Positions 8,151 to 16,945 of a stretch of 64,000 nt of DNA are shown one piece after another. The stretch spans positions 1 through 64,000 of the forward strand of contig CAJUCW010000018.1 in assembly GCA_910585275.1 (NCBI GenBank), given 5' to 3'. This DNA is from an uncultured Muribaculaceae bacterium (GTDB taxonomy: Bacteria; Bacteroidota; Bacteroidia; Bacteroidales; Muribaculaceae). A program made the translations under genes and the position numbers. Position 1 is the stretch's first letter. The number at the start of each line of letters is the position of its first letter. Under the pieces are notes generated by a model. That model did no database searches. It saw nothing but the letters and a program-made list of their open reading frames with translations, and was not told where the DNA came from.

Positions 8151-8429
8151 TTATTTGAATAATACCTGGTATGCGATGTATTCACCGATTAATGCCAGAA
8201 TCGTCAGCACACCGAAAACAGCGGCGCACATTTGAAGTTTCCGACATGCCCGGACGTCTAATTTTTCAATATACAACGCCATGAGTTGACTGAATACCAT
8301 CATAAAGGCAAAAAATACATCGATAAACGTCCACCATGCTTCCCTCATGCCGAACGTGAATATCATCACAAGGAGAATGAGAATAAAAGCGCACCAGGCG
8401 GCGGTTTTTGATTTAAGAAGATTAGCCAT
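8151..8429 (-). CDS. Small membrane protein, unknown function
   Basis: 92 residues with three hydrophobic segments (about 11-28, 32-52, 67-88) and the charged loop IEKLDVRACRK between the second and third. No family recognised with certainty. Stop is 10 bp before the start of the flavoprotein gene, so the two likely share an mRNA; a role connected to that reductase is possible but unproven. Confidence 0.7.
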   Translation of the reverse strand: MANLLKSKTAAWCAFILILLVMIFTFGMREAWWTFIDVFFAFMMVFSQLMALYIEKLDVRACRKLQMCAAVFGVLTILALIGEYIAYQVLFK

Positions 8430-8477
8430 GACTTATAATATGTTTCTTCTAACGAACGCAAGCGTTTTCGTCAAAGT

Positions 8478-9338
8478 TCATTTGTATAGTTTTATACCAT
8501 AAGATTTGCCGCTCTTGCCGGCCACGAGGGCTACATAGAAACCCGGGGGCTCGCGGTCAAGCGTCAATATGGCGGTGTCGGTGTTCTTGAATGTAAGCGA
8601 TTCCACGATGGCTCCATGGAGATTGAAAATTCTGCCAAGAGTGATTTCTTCGGGGAAACGTATCTCGAAATGTCCTCCTCCTATCTGACTTATAACGGGT
8701 GTGGAAGGATTTAAAATCTCGTCATAAATCCGAAGCCTTTCCTCGTTTTCCGCTCTTGTGGCGGCCAGAAATTCTTCATAGAAAGCGAATGGAGGGTAAT
8801 CGGCCTCATCTTCTTCCGATGCCGATGAAGGTGCAGGCAATCCGACGTCCTGAAATTCAACGGCGTGTGGTCTCATAAGGATGCCGTCGGGAGTTTTCAG
8901 GATGTCGCCGATATGATTGTCAAGGGCGGTCCACGCTTCTATCGCTTCGAAAGGTATGCGGGAATCATATCTGACATATTCTATTTGCCTGGCATATTCG
9001 GAAAAAATGGCTTTTTCGGTTGCGTCTATAGCGTTGGGGTTGAATTTCTCTTTAAGGCTATAACCGAGAATTGGAAACGCCTTATTTTCCGCAGATACTA
9101 TTACGAATCCTCCTGCCGGGGAATTAAACACATAAAAGGGGGAGAAAAGACGGTCGGTAGTAAGGTTTTTACCGTTATAAACCATATCCGGTTTGCCGGT
9201 AGCCTTCCGGTAGGCGGTGTTGAAGAACGTGGCGGCAATCTTCGACGCTTCCTTGCGGCTCACTGTCTCGGCTTGGCAATGCAAGGCCGGGAACAGAGCG
9301 AGAGCAACGGCGAATAGAATCTTTATAAAGCGGGTCAT
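8478..9338 (-). CDS. Spi/streptopain-propeptide-like secreted protein lacking a C10 protease domain
   Basis: 286 residues from the ATG at 9338 (a longer frame begins at 9389 but would place the signal peptide internally). Signal peptide 1-23 (ends CQA/E). Residues about 25-130 resemble the Inhibitor_I69/Spi propeptide of C10 cysteine proteases: EASKIAATFF, FYVFN, GGFVIVSAE, ILGYS, F. In C10 proteases a papain-like catalytic domain follows; here none is present and an acidic linker leads to a last ~70 residues that look like a type-IX-secretion sorting domain (GGHFEIRF ... GFYVALVAG ... YGIKLYK). Either a stand-alone inhibitor or a protease remnant. Monocistronic: terminators and gaps flank it. 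Confidence 0.65.
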   Translation of the reverse strand: MTRFIKILFAVALALFPALHCQAETVSRKEASKIAATFFNTAYRKATGKPDMVYNGKNLTTDRLFSPFYVFNSPAGGFVIVSAENKAFPILGYSLKEKFNPNAIDATEKAIFSEYARQIEYVRYDSRIPFEAIEAWTALDNHIGDILKTPDGILMRPHAVEFQDVGLPAPSSASEEDEADYPPFAFYEEFLAATRAENEERLRIYDEILNPSTPVISQIGGGHFEIRFPEEITLGRIFNLHGAIVESLTFKNTDTAILTLDREPPGFYVALVAGKSGKSYGIKLYK

Positions 9339-9373
9339 GGTATTATAACGAATGAGTTCGCATAAAAGTATAG

Positions 9374-9413
9374 AAAAAACTGCCGGCAACGATTCAGTCG
9401 CCGGCAGTTTTTA
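9374..9413 (-). terminator. Intrinsic terminator after the MFS gene
   Basis: 13-bp perfect stem AAAAACTGCCGGC (9375-9387) with GCCGGCAGTTTTT (9400-9412), 12-nt loop. It lies 20 bp past the MFS stop, with a T-rich 3' side on the minus strand. Confidence 0.9.
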
Positions 9414-9432
9414 TGAATATGAGAAAGGCACT

Positions 9433-10926
9433 TTATTGTTCCACAGCTGAAACCTCGGCCTCAAGCTCCTCTTCGGCTACTTTCTCCGAGGGGATGTTGG
9501 GAAGTTCGAGTCCGTAATGTTTCTTTGCGTCGAGTGCTTTAAGTATGATTCCAAGAATCAGGGCAAGTACTCCGAGCGATGCGAACACAAGCATCGGCAC
9601 CGTGTAGTTGTATTCCATCGGGTTCTCTACGCCCGGGTTGGTGGCTGCCAGAACTGCGCCGATAATCATCGGGAATGCATAAAGACCGATGTTCTGAATC
9701 CAGAATATAACTGCGTAAGCCGAACCGAGCAGACGGTTGTCAACGAGCTTGGGCACTGAAGGCCAAAGGGAGGCCGGCACAAGCGAGAAGCTGATTCCGA
9801 GGAGCACGATTGCTGAATAGGCAATGATGGCAGATTGTGTGGCAGGGAGTATAAACGCGAATGTAAGATGGCATATTATCATCAATATCGCACCCCATAT
9901 AAGCATTGTGGCCCCTTTCCCTTTGCGGTCGAGGAAATTACCGAGAACCGGGGTGACAGCAGCGGCTCCGAGAGGGAAGACGAAGAAGACGAGGCCGGCT
10001 TGCTGGGCGGTGATTCCGAGGTTGCACTGGAGCATGTTGATGGCATATTTCTGGAAGGGGAAGATAGCCGAATAATAAAGCACGCAAAGCAAGGAAACGA
10101 GCCAGAATACCTTTGACGAGAAGATATATTTGAGGTCGGAAATTTTGAAGGGGTCGTCTTTCACTTCTCCGTTGGTGCCCATCTCGTTTTCGAGTTTGCG
10201 GTCCATGAATGAATATACGATAAACGAAATGAGGCCGATGAGAAGCAGGAGGACGGAGAACGCCACGGAACGCGAAACGTTGATTTCGCCGTGGAGTGTG
10301 GCAATCGCGGGCGAACCGACTACAACGACTGCTACACCGATGCGGGCAATAGCCATTTCAAGACCCATTGCAAGAGCCATTTCTTTTCCTTCGAACCATT
10401 TCACGATGCCTCTGGAGACAGTGATGCCCGCCATTTCGCATCCGCAACCGAATATCATGAAGCCGATAGCCGAGAGTTTTGCAGAAGCAGGCATGCCGTC
10501 ATAGAACGGTGTTATGTTCCACCACGTGTCGGGGAGGTTGACGAAATGATCCATAAAATCCTTCAGGCCGCTCGCGGCGAAGGAATCTGTGAGCGCGTAA
10601 TAATTAATGACACCGCCCACAAACATCACAGCGCCCGAAAGGATTGCCGTGAAACGCACTCCCATTTTGTCGAGGATAATTCCCGCGAAAATAAGGAAGA
10701 ATACGAAAACGTTGAGGAATGTCTCGGAGCCTGCAAACCGTCCGTAGGCCGAGGGGTCCCATCCATTGTTGCTTTGGAGATATCCCTGGAGAGGAGAGAG
10801 CACATCTACGAAGATGTAGCCGAAAAACATGGCTGAGGCCAAGAGCACGAGTGCTGTCCATCGCGCCCAGGCTTTGTCGCGCAGCAGAGTCTGCGTTGAC
10901 GAGGTTAAACCCTTTTGTTCTGACAT
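9433..10926 (-). CDS. MFS transporter, MFSD1/oxalate-formate-like
   Basis: 497 residues with about twelve membrane helices and the family-A cytoplasmic loops after helices 2 and 8 (GIILDKMGVRF; GNFLDRKGKG). The central loop (DRKLENEMGTNGEVKDDPF) is typical of MFS halves. A periplasmic insert of about 45 residues separates helices 3 and 4. The C-terminal tail is Glu-rich. The overall pattern reminds me of the MFSD1-like/OFA branches, for which peptides or organic anions are substrates; substrate is not deducible here. It starts with ATG at 10926 and is followed by a strong terminator, so it is probably a single-gene transcript. Confidence 0.8.
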   Translation of the reverse strand: MSEQKGLTSSTQTLLRDKAWARWTALVLLASAMFFGYIFVDVLSPLQGYLQSNNGWDPSAYGRFAGSETFLNVFVFFLIFAGIILDKMGVRFTAILSGAVMFVGGVINYYALTDSFAASGLKDFMDHFVNLPDTWWNITPFYDGMPASAKLSAIGFMIFGCGCEMAGITVSRGIVKWFEGKEMALAMGLEMAIARIGVAVVVVGSPAIATLHGEINVSRSVAFSVLLLLIGLISFIVYSFMDRKLENEMGTNGEVKDDPFKISDLKYIFSSKVFWLVSLLCVLYYSAIFPFQKYAINMLQCNLGITAQQAGLVFFVFPLGAAAVTPVLGNFLDRKGKGATMLIWGAILMIICHLTFAFILPATQSAIIAYSAIVLLGISFSLVPASLWPSVPKLVDNRLLGSAYAVIFWIQNIGLYAFPMIIGAVLAATNPGVENPMEYNYTVPMLVFASLGVLALILGIILKALDAKKHYGLELPNIPSEKVAEEELEAEVSAVEQ

Positions 10927-11338
10927 AATACTATTAGTTCGAAAAAATTATGCAACATAAAGCGGCTTTGAACGATAAGCCGGATTTTTCTGCAAATATA
11001 CCTATTTTTGAGATAATATCCTTTATCGGAGTCGTATTTTTTGAAATACAGGTGGTGATAAATAGTTTGTGGGTTGATGTTAAACCACATAGTGGCGGGA
11101 AAAATATCAATCAGATTGCAATGCAGGGGATTGGCAGGGAAGCGGTTTTTAAGTTTTATTATGAATAATTCGTTAAATTTTAAGGCAAGAGTTGGCACTT
11201 AGCGGGAAAAAGGTTAATTTTGCGTATGAAATCTTAACGGGACACTTCTTATGCTGATATAGCAGATATGAAGTATTCTCCTCGGCGATTAATGCGTTTA
11301 GTTCAAACAATCCATATATTAATTAAATCAACCTACGT
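10927..11338. other. Divergent intergenic region with promoter for the TonB receptor
   Basis: 412 bp without a credible gene. It holds a plus-strand promoter (11192-11222) and, for the MFS gene, a minus-strand -7-like element (CAAATATA at 10993-11000, complement TATATTTG) for which I find no good -33 partner. A short GC stem (AGCGGCTTT ... GATAAGCCGG) lies at about 10960-10983. Confidence 0.6.
11192..11222 (+). promoter_or_regulatory. Promoter for the TonB receptor/lipoprotein operon
   Basis: TTG at 11192-11194, 20-bp spacer, TAATTTTG at 11215-11222 (full -7 consensus). Predicted start near 11228 and a leader of about 110 nt, unusually long compared with the other promoters here. Confidence 0.55.
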
Positions 11339-14071
11339 ATGAAGAGACTATTTCTCTTGGCCGTGGCACTGATAAGTGTTGTTTCCTGGGCATACGCCCA
11401 AGGCAATACAATAACGTGTCGCGGGTCAGTTATTGATGAACTTGGCGAGCCCGTTGTCGGGGCTACAGTCCAGGTTGAAGGAACCACAACAGCGGTTCCC
11501 ACCGATATCGACGGCGCATTTGCCTTAAAAGTGCCTTCGAATGCAAAAGAGCTTCGTATTTCCTACATCGGCTACAATCCGGTGAAAGTGAAGGTTGCTC
11601 CAGCTATTGGTGTAATCAAGCTTACTCCTGATTCGAAAATGCTTCAGGACGTTGTGGTTACACAGTCAAAAGCTCGCACTCGTGAGACGCCTATAGCTAT
11701 GTCGGAACTGACCGCAGGTCAGATTGAGGCGAAGCTTGGCAACAAAGAGTTTCCCGAAGTCTTGAAAAACACTCCCGGTGTCTGGGCTACTCCGGAAGGC
11801 GGCGGCTATGGCGACGCCAAAATCAACATGCGCGGTTTCAAGGCTCCTAACGTGGCTGTCCTTGTCAACGGTATTCCTATGAACGATATGGAATGGGGTG
11901 GCATTTATTGGTCTAATTTCGCCGGACTTGGCGGTGTGACTACAAGCATGCAGACACAGCGTGGCCTTGGCGCCGCTATCATTTCTGCTCCCTCTATCGG
12001 AGGCACGGTCAACATCACTACCAAAGGTCTTGATGCAAAGAAGGGCGGTTCTGTATGGTATGGCATGGGTAATAACAACCTGAACGACGTTGGTTTCAGC
12101 GTTTCTACAGGACTCATGAAAAACGGCTGGGCAATAAGCGTGCTCGGCAGCCGCAAATGGGGCGACGGATATATTCAGGGAACTGAGTTCGAGGCTTGGA
12201 ACTATTTTGCCAACGTCTCAAAAAAGATTGGTGACAACCATCAGCTTTCTCTTACCGCATTTGGTTCTCCCCAGTGGCACAACCAGCGTAATGTGGTTTA
12301 CGGATGTCTCTCTATCGACAACTGGCAGGGTGCCAAACAGTATATGAACGGCAGGAGTATGTATTCCTACAACCCTACTTATGGTTTCGACAATGAAGGA
12401 AGACAACGCACCGCCTATCGTAACCAGTATCATAAGCCGATTATCTCGTTGAACCACATTTGGCAAATCAACGAATACTCTTCTTTGTCAACGGCCTTAT
12501 ACATGTCTCTTGCTTCGGGCGGAGGATATTCCGGTCAGGGTAGGACATCTGCATATAGAAACATGTGGCGCGGTGCTTATAATGGTGCGATAACAACCGA
12601 CCTTCGTCGTCCTGACGGTACATTCGACTATGGTGCAATCCAGGATATGAATGCCGCATCCACTACCGGTTCGAATATGGCGATGTCGCAGAGCGTGAAC
12701 AGTCATGAATGGTATGGACTTGTTTCTACTTATAAGCATGAGGTTATTCCTAACAAGCTTACACTTACAGGTGGTGTTGATGTGCGTTACTATGTAGGCC
12801 ATCATAAGAATGAACTTATAGATCTTTATTCCGGGGAATATTTTATTGATGATTCCGACCGTGCGAATGTAAAACCTGCAAATAACATTGCGGCTGCCGA
12901 TCCTAATTGGAAATATGAGAAGTTGGGAGTAGGCGATGTGGTTTATCGTGACTATGACGGCCACACCCATCAGGAAGGTATTTATGGCCAGGCTGAGTAC
13001 AAACTTTTTGACGGTGCTGTTTCCACATTCCTTGCCGGTTCGCTCAACGTGACCGGATATCAGAAGGTTGACCGCTTCTATTATGACAAGGAGCATGGCA
13101 CGACACCCTGGGAGACATTCCTCGGCGGAACAATCAAGGGTGGCGCCAACTGGAATATCGACCGCCACAACAATATCTTCGTGAATGGTGGCTATATCTC
13201 TAAGGCTCCATTCTTCTCTTATGGTGTGTTCTTGAAGGCAGACCAGAGCAATGCCGTCAATCCTAATGCAAGGAATGAAAAAATCGGTTCTGTTGAGCTT
13301 GGATATGGTTTCCATTCTCCGAAGTTCTCTCTTACCGCCAACACTTATTTCACAAAGTGGATGGACAGAAGCGACCGAGAGACGGTTAAACGAGGCGAGA
13401 TAACCAGCGGGCCCGATGCCGGAAGCTACTATTCTTTGAGCCTTGAGAACGTTTCTGCCCAACATATCGGATTTGAGATTGACTTTGCTTACAATCCGAC
13501 CAAGTGGCTTGAAATTCAGGGTATGTTCTCATGGGGCGACTGGAAATGGACCAATAATCCTAAGGGATACTATTATAATGAGCAAGGCCAGCCTCTCAGC
13601 AACATTATCAACGGAACAATCGCATCCGGAATGCTTGCAGAAGACCATGCCTGGGGCATCATCAACCAGAAGAACCACAAGGTGTGTGGTTCCGCACAGA
13701 CCACCGGTGGCCTTGGCGTGACATTCAAGCCTTTCAAGGGATTCCGCATCGGCGCAGACTGGACAATGAGTGCGCGTAACTATTCCGACTACTATCTTGA
13801 TGCATCGAGCCTTGAGGTAAACAAGGCGCTTACTCTTGCCGATCCTTGGGAAATTCCTTGGGGGAATGAGTTTGACCTCTCTGCAAGCTACCGCTTCAAG
13901 ATGGCAGGTCTCGACGCCACTATTTACGGAAACGTCTATAACCTTTTCAACTATTTCTATGTGAAGGATGCCCAGAACCCGTATAACGTGAACGGAGCAT
14001 GGAACAATGCTACCTACGTTATTTATTCTTTTGGCCGCACATTCTCACTTAAGTTAAAAATCAATTTCTAA
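11339..14071 (+). CDS. TonB-dependent receptor with carboxypeptidase-regulatory-like domain
   Basis: 910 residues. Signal peptide 1-20 (ends AYA/Q). Residues about 24-100 form the CarboxypepD_reg-like domain (GSVIDELGEPVVGATVQVEG, DIDGAFAL). A TonB-box-like LQDVVVTQ lies near 106, then the plug (about 120-220) and a barrel ending in FGRTFSLKLKINF with a terminal Phe. It is shorter than SusC proteins (about 1,000) and is followed, 12 bp on, not by SusD but by a large lipoprotein, so it belongs to a two-gene uptake or export unit of unknown substrate. Plug sequence (NMRGFKAPNVAVLVNGIPMNDMEWGG) is of the type seen in Fe/peptide receptors of Bacteroidota. Confidence 0.88.
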   Translation: MKRLFLLAVALISVVSWAYAQGNTITCRGSVIDELGEPVVGATVQVEGTTTAVPTDIDGAFALKVPSNAKELRISYIGYNPVKVKVAPAIGVIKLTPDSKMLQDVVVTQSKARTRETPIAMSELTAGQIEAKLGNKEFPEVLKNTPGVWATPEGGGYGDAKINMRGFKAPNVAVLVNGIPMNDMEWGGIYWSNFAGLGGVTTSMQTQRGLGAAIISAPSIGGTVNITTKGLDAKKGGSVWYGMGNNNLNDVGFSVSTGLMKNGWAISVLGSRKWGDGYIQGTEFEAWNYFANVSKKIGDNHQLSLTAFGSPQWHNQRNVVYGCLSIDNWQGAKQYMNGRSMYSYNPTYGFDNEGRQRTAYRNQYHKPIISLNHIWQINEYSSLSTALYMSLASGGGYSGQGRTSAYRNMWRGAYNGAITTDLRRPDGTFDYGAIQDMNAASTTGSNMAMSQSVNSHEWYGLVSTYKHEVIPNKLTLTGGVDVRYYVGHHKNELIDLYSGEYFIDDSDRANVKPANNIAAADPNWKYEKLGVGDVVYRDYDGHTHQEGIYGQAEYKLFDGAVSTFLAGSLNVTGYQKVDRFYYDKEHGTTPWETFLGGTIKGGANWNIDRHNNIFVNGGYISKAPFFSYGVFLKADQSNAVNPNARNEKIGSVELGYGFHSPKFSLTANTYFTKWMDRSDRETVKRGEITSGPDAGSYYSLSLENVSAQHIGFEIDFAYNPTKWLEIQGMFSWGDWKWTNNPKGYYYNEQGQPLSNIINGTIASGMLAEDHAWGIINQKNHKVCGSAQTTGGLGVTFKPFKGFRIGADWTMSARNYSDYYLDASSLEVNKALTLADPWEIPWGNEFDLSASYRFKMAGLDATIYGNVYNLFNYFYVKDAQNPYNVNGAWNNATYVIYSFGRTFSLKLKINF

Positions 14072-14083
14072 AGGAATCTTTTT

Positions 14084-16096
14084 ATGAAGAATTTAAATAT
14101 AAAATCGGTTGCGCTTCTCGCTACCGCCGCCATGATGGCAGGCTGCAGCGAAAACGCGTGGAACGATCATCTCGATGGCTTTGAAGAGCCGCCGGTGTAT
14201 TCCAAGACCGAGACAATAGATTATACGCTGACCGCTGCGGATTATAGCTCGATTGCCAGCAACAGCACGAACAAGGCACTTGCCGAGGAAGCCGGTGAGG
14301 CAGACGCGCTCAAGGCAATCGGCACCAACGGATGCTTTGCGTCGGCAGAGCAGGCACGTAAGTACATGCCCGCATTCCTTTCCGGTTCTTCTTTCCCTTA
14401 TTTCACCCTCAACAATGGCTCGTCTTTGAGAATAGGTTATGACCTTTCCACCAATCAGCCGGAAGAGGTGAAGGCTATCGAAGCCGGAGTGAAGACTTAT
14501 ACTGTGACTGAGGAAGACTATCAGGAGGCATGGGGAAGCACCGAGGACTTTATCAAGGGTTTTGCTCCGGCAGCTCCTGCTTCGGCAAGCCTTGCAAAAA
14601 TACTTAAGGCTCAGTATCCTGATGCCGCAAGCGGCGATTTCGCCGTAATCTCATACGAGGAGGCATCCGTGAATCCTGTTTTCGGTAGCGGCAACACCGA
14701 ACCGGTTGTATATATCGACCAGACGTTCTCTGAAAATATGGATGGTTTCACTCTCGAGAATGTTAAATTGCCTGAGGGATCCTCATATATCTGGAAGCTT
14801 GATAATTATGGATACATGAAGGCTTCCGGATTTGTTAACAAGGTGAATTATGACACAGAAGGATGGCTCATATCTTCTGAAGTTACCCTTTCTGAAAATG
14901 CGAATGCTGTCCTTACCTTTGAGCAGGCCTATAACTATTTTAAAGATATCGCAACTGCCGCAGAGGAAGGTTCTGTGAATGTTCGTGAGAAAGGTGGCAA
15001 TTGGGTAAAACTTACTGTTCCTGAACTTCCCTCAAAGATGGGATGGGACATGGTTGCATCCGGCAATATAGACCTTTCCGCCTACAATGGAAAGACAATC
15101 CAGATTGGTTTCTGCTATAAGAGTACAGCCGCTAAAGCCGGCACATGGGAGGTTAAGAACGTCAAGCTGATGGATGGCGTTGCCACCCGTTCTCTTTCAA
15201 CCCGCGCCGCAGCCGCAGCCGTGCCCACAGAAAGCAAGAATGCGATTTATAAGTATGACGGTTCCGCTTGGACTGTTCCCGGATCTATGCTTGTGCTTCA
15301 GCCTGCCGATTACGTAGCAATGGGACAGAGCCGCAACAACCTGAGCGGCACACTTCCCGCACAGTTGCTCCCCACCTACCTTGCCAACGCGCAGCCTTAC
15401 GCTTCGGAGGATGCCGCCGTGATTGTGGCTTATAACTATTATGATGGAAGCAACACATCATATAAGGCAAAACAGTTCACCAAGACTGAGGGTGTTTGGG
15501 TGATAAACAACGGTGCTACTGTGGATAAATTTTCAAGGAAAGATGGTAAATGGCAGTTCAATCCATCTGTAGAGATGGTTCTTCCTTATTCTCGCAACAC
15601 AGATCCTTCCTATACATATTATATGGCTTGTAAGGACTGGGTTTACGAGAACATAAGCAAGAAGCTTTATCCTGACGCCGTGGCAGATCCCGCTGCCAAG
15701 AAGGGTTATCCGTTTATTGACTATCGCGACAATGCTGAGTTCTATTCAGGAGCTTCCGCATATTATGGCAACGTTGATATCCGAGCCAATACAGCGAAGT
15801 CAAACGCTCCGGAGGGTTACACCGGCTATGATGGACTTAGCGACGAGGAAATTTCCGCTCTCATTTTGAAGCGCTTTGTTACAGAGTCGTTCCTTGGCGC
15901 TTTGGAGATGATTGATTCTAACGCCGAGCTCGTGGAGGGTATGGAAGTGACTTATACTTTCACATTCACTGCCTATACTTCTGAAGGCACACAGGATTAT
16001 GTGATGGAATATCTGGTGATTAGTAAGGGTAAGTTCGAATTCCGCAAATTGTGGAAGAAGACCAATGCAGGACTTGAAGAAGTTACCGTTAAATAA
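14084..16096 (+). CDS. Large lipoprotein with choice-of-anchor-J-like module, partner of the TonB receptor
   Basis: 670 residues. Lipobox MAGC gives lipidation at C21, and CSENAWND follows. The N-terminal 130 residues contain TIDYTLTAADY, a string I associate with lipoproteins paired with TonB receptors in Bacteroides. Residues about 205-370 look like a jelly-roll choice-of-anchor J/cleaved-adhesin module (QTFSENMDGF, W, GWLISSEVTL, NVREKGGNW, GTWEVKNVKL). A second part (about 385-670) is beta-rich and unassigned. It takes the position SusD would occupy, so a substrate-capturing lid or surface lipoprotein role is reasonable. Ends at a strong terminator. Confidence 0.75.
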   Translation: MKNLNIKSVALLATAAMMAGCSENAWNDHLDGFEEPPVYSKTETIDYTLTAADYSSIASNSTNKALAEEAGEADALKAIGTNGCFASAEQARKYMPAFLSGSSFPYFTLNNGSSLRIGYDLSTNQPEEVKAIEAGVKTYTVTEEDYQEAWGSTEDFIKGFAPAAPASASLAKILKAQYPDAASGDFAVISYEEASVNPVFGSGNTEPVVYIDQTFSENMDGFTLENVKLPEGSSYIWKLDNYGYMKASGFVNKVNYDTEGWLISSEVTLSENANAVLTFEQAYNYFKDIATAAEEGSVNVREKGGNWVKLTVPELPSKMGWDMVASGNIDLSAYNGKTIQIGFCYKSTAAKAGTWEVKNVKLMDGVATRSLSTRAAAAAVPTESKNAIYKYDGSAWTVPGSMLVLQPADYVAMGQSRNNLSGTLPAQLLPTYLANAQPYASEDAAVIVAYNYYDGSNTSYKAKQFTKTEGVWVINNGATVDKFSRKDGKWQFNPSVEMVLPYSRNTDPSYTYYMACKDWVYENISKKLYPDAVADPAAKKGYPFIDYRDNAEFYSGASAYYGNVDIRANTAKSNAPEGYTGYDGLSDEEISALILKRFVTESFLGALEMIDSNAELVEGMEVTYTFTFTAYTSEGTQDYVMEYLVISKGKFEFRKLWKKTNAGLEEVTVK

Positions 16097-16116
16097 TCTC
16101 TTTCCAATTATATTCT

Positions 16117-16158
16117 AAAAATACGGGGCCACCGAAATTCGGTAGCCCCGTATTTTTT
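16117..16158. terminator. Strong bidirectional terminator
   Basis: 16-bp stem with one mismatch: ATACGGGGCCACCGAA (16121-16136) and TTCGGTAGCCCCGTAT (16138-16153), flanked by A-run and T-run. It lies 20 bp after the lipoprotein stop and can also stop the minus-strand thioredoxin transcript. Confidence 0.9.
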
Positions 16159-16227
16159 ATCCGGTTCTATTGATCCTTGGCTTATGGCACAAGAGGATTT
16201 AATGCAAAATCCTTGAATCATTTTGAT

Positions 16228-16303
16228 TGTAGGGACATACCTCCGGTATGTTTAATTGCAAATCAAACAGTTAATGTCCACATGCCGGAGGCATGTCCCT
16301 ACA
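16228..16303. repeat. Dispersed palindromic repeat, complete inverted pair
   Basis: Left arm 16228-16251 (TGTAGGGACATACCTCCGG then TATGT) and right arm 16280-16303 (ACATGCCGGAGGCATGTCC then CTACA) are inverted copies over 24 bp with two differences, separated by 28 bp. Each arm also contains a small internal palindrome (CATGCC..GGCATG). It lies directly after the thioredoxin stop on the minus strand. Confidence 0.9.
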
Positions 16304-16335
16304 TATATATCGGTTTTGCCGGCATTCGATTGAAG

Positions 16336-16785
16336 TCAGTTGAGGTATTTGGCAATGTCTGCTTTGATTTGGAGAGACTGTTGGAAGCCGACGGAGCGGT
16401 ATAGCTCTTGTCCGTCGCGTGAGATGTAGATGAGAGCAGGGATGCTTTCGATACGGTATTTGGCGGCAAGTTCGGGCATGCTGTCAACGTTGATGGTTAC
16501 GAAATCAACTTTCCCTTTGTATTCCTTTTTCAAATCGGAAAAGATGGGTTTAAGCTGGCGGCATGGCGGACACCATTCCGCAGAGAAGTCAACGAGCATG
16601 GGGAGTCCGTTGATGGATAGCAGGCCGCCGTCGGTCACTTCATATTCTTTCTCTTGTTCCTGTGACTTGGCTTGTTTTTCTGTTTTTACGCCTGTTGAAT
16701 CCTTTTTGGAAGAATTTCCGTTACCGGAGCATCCTGTGGCAAACATTGCTGCGCCTAAGGCGCAGATGAGAAGTAGTTTTTTCAT
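16336..16785 (-). CDS. Thioredoxin-fold lipoprotein
   Basis: 149 residues. Lipobox ATGC gives lipidation at C19; a Lys/Ser/Gln-rich linker (20-48) precedes a compact thioredoxin domain (about 50-149). Active site W71-C72-P-P-C75; thioredoxins usually have WCGPC, and WCPPC is common in membrane-tethered family members. The cis-Pro loop is ESIPALIY. It would work as a periplasm-facing thiol-disulfide exchanger anchored to a membrane. It stands alone between the PFP terminator and a bidirectional terminator. Confidence 0.9.
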   Translation of the reverse strand: MKKLLLICALGAAMFATGCSGNGNSSKKDSTGVKTEKQAKSQEQEKEYEVTDGGLLSINGLPMLVDFSAEWCPPCRQLKPIFSDLKKEYKGKVDFVTINVDSMPELAAKYRIESIPALIYISRDGQELYRSVGFQQSLQIKADIAKYLN

Positions 16786-16827
16786 TATTATAGGTGTTTT
16801 TTGTGAGGCGGTTTATATAGCGTTATA

Positions 16828-16869
16828 ACAAATAAAGGCAACGGAAGTTATCCCGGTGCCTTTATTTGT
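16828..16869 (-). terminator. Probable terminator after PPi-PFK
   Basis: Perfect 13-bp inverted repeat ACAAATAAAGGCA (16828-16840) and TGCCTTTATTTGT (16857-16869), 16-nt loop, 77 bp past the pfp stop. The 3' side on the minus strand is T-rich but interrupted. It also sits just upstream of the thioredoxin start, so it may instead shape that leader. Confidence 0.6.
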
Positions 16870-16872
16870 GGA

Positions 16873-16904
16873 ATGCACAATGCATAATGCATAATGCATA
16901 ATTG
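16873..16904. repeat. Short tandem CATAATG repeat
   Basis: About four 7-bp units (CATAATG and the degenerate CACAATG) directly downstream of pfp. The same unit recurs at 37381-37443. Confidence 0.8.
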
Positions 16905-16945
16905 TTGTATTGAGAGCCTTGATAAGGCTTTTTCCCTACGACTTA

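Noticed and set aside
10993..11000. MFS promoter
   Set aside because: The -7 match TATATTTG has no acceptable -33 element on the minus strand, so it is mentioned only within the intergenic entry.
12497..13465. 322-codon minus-strand open frame opposite the TonB receptor
   Set aside because: Antisense shadow of a well-supported gene.
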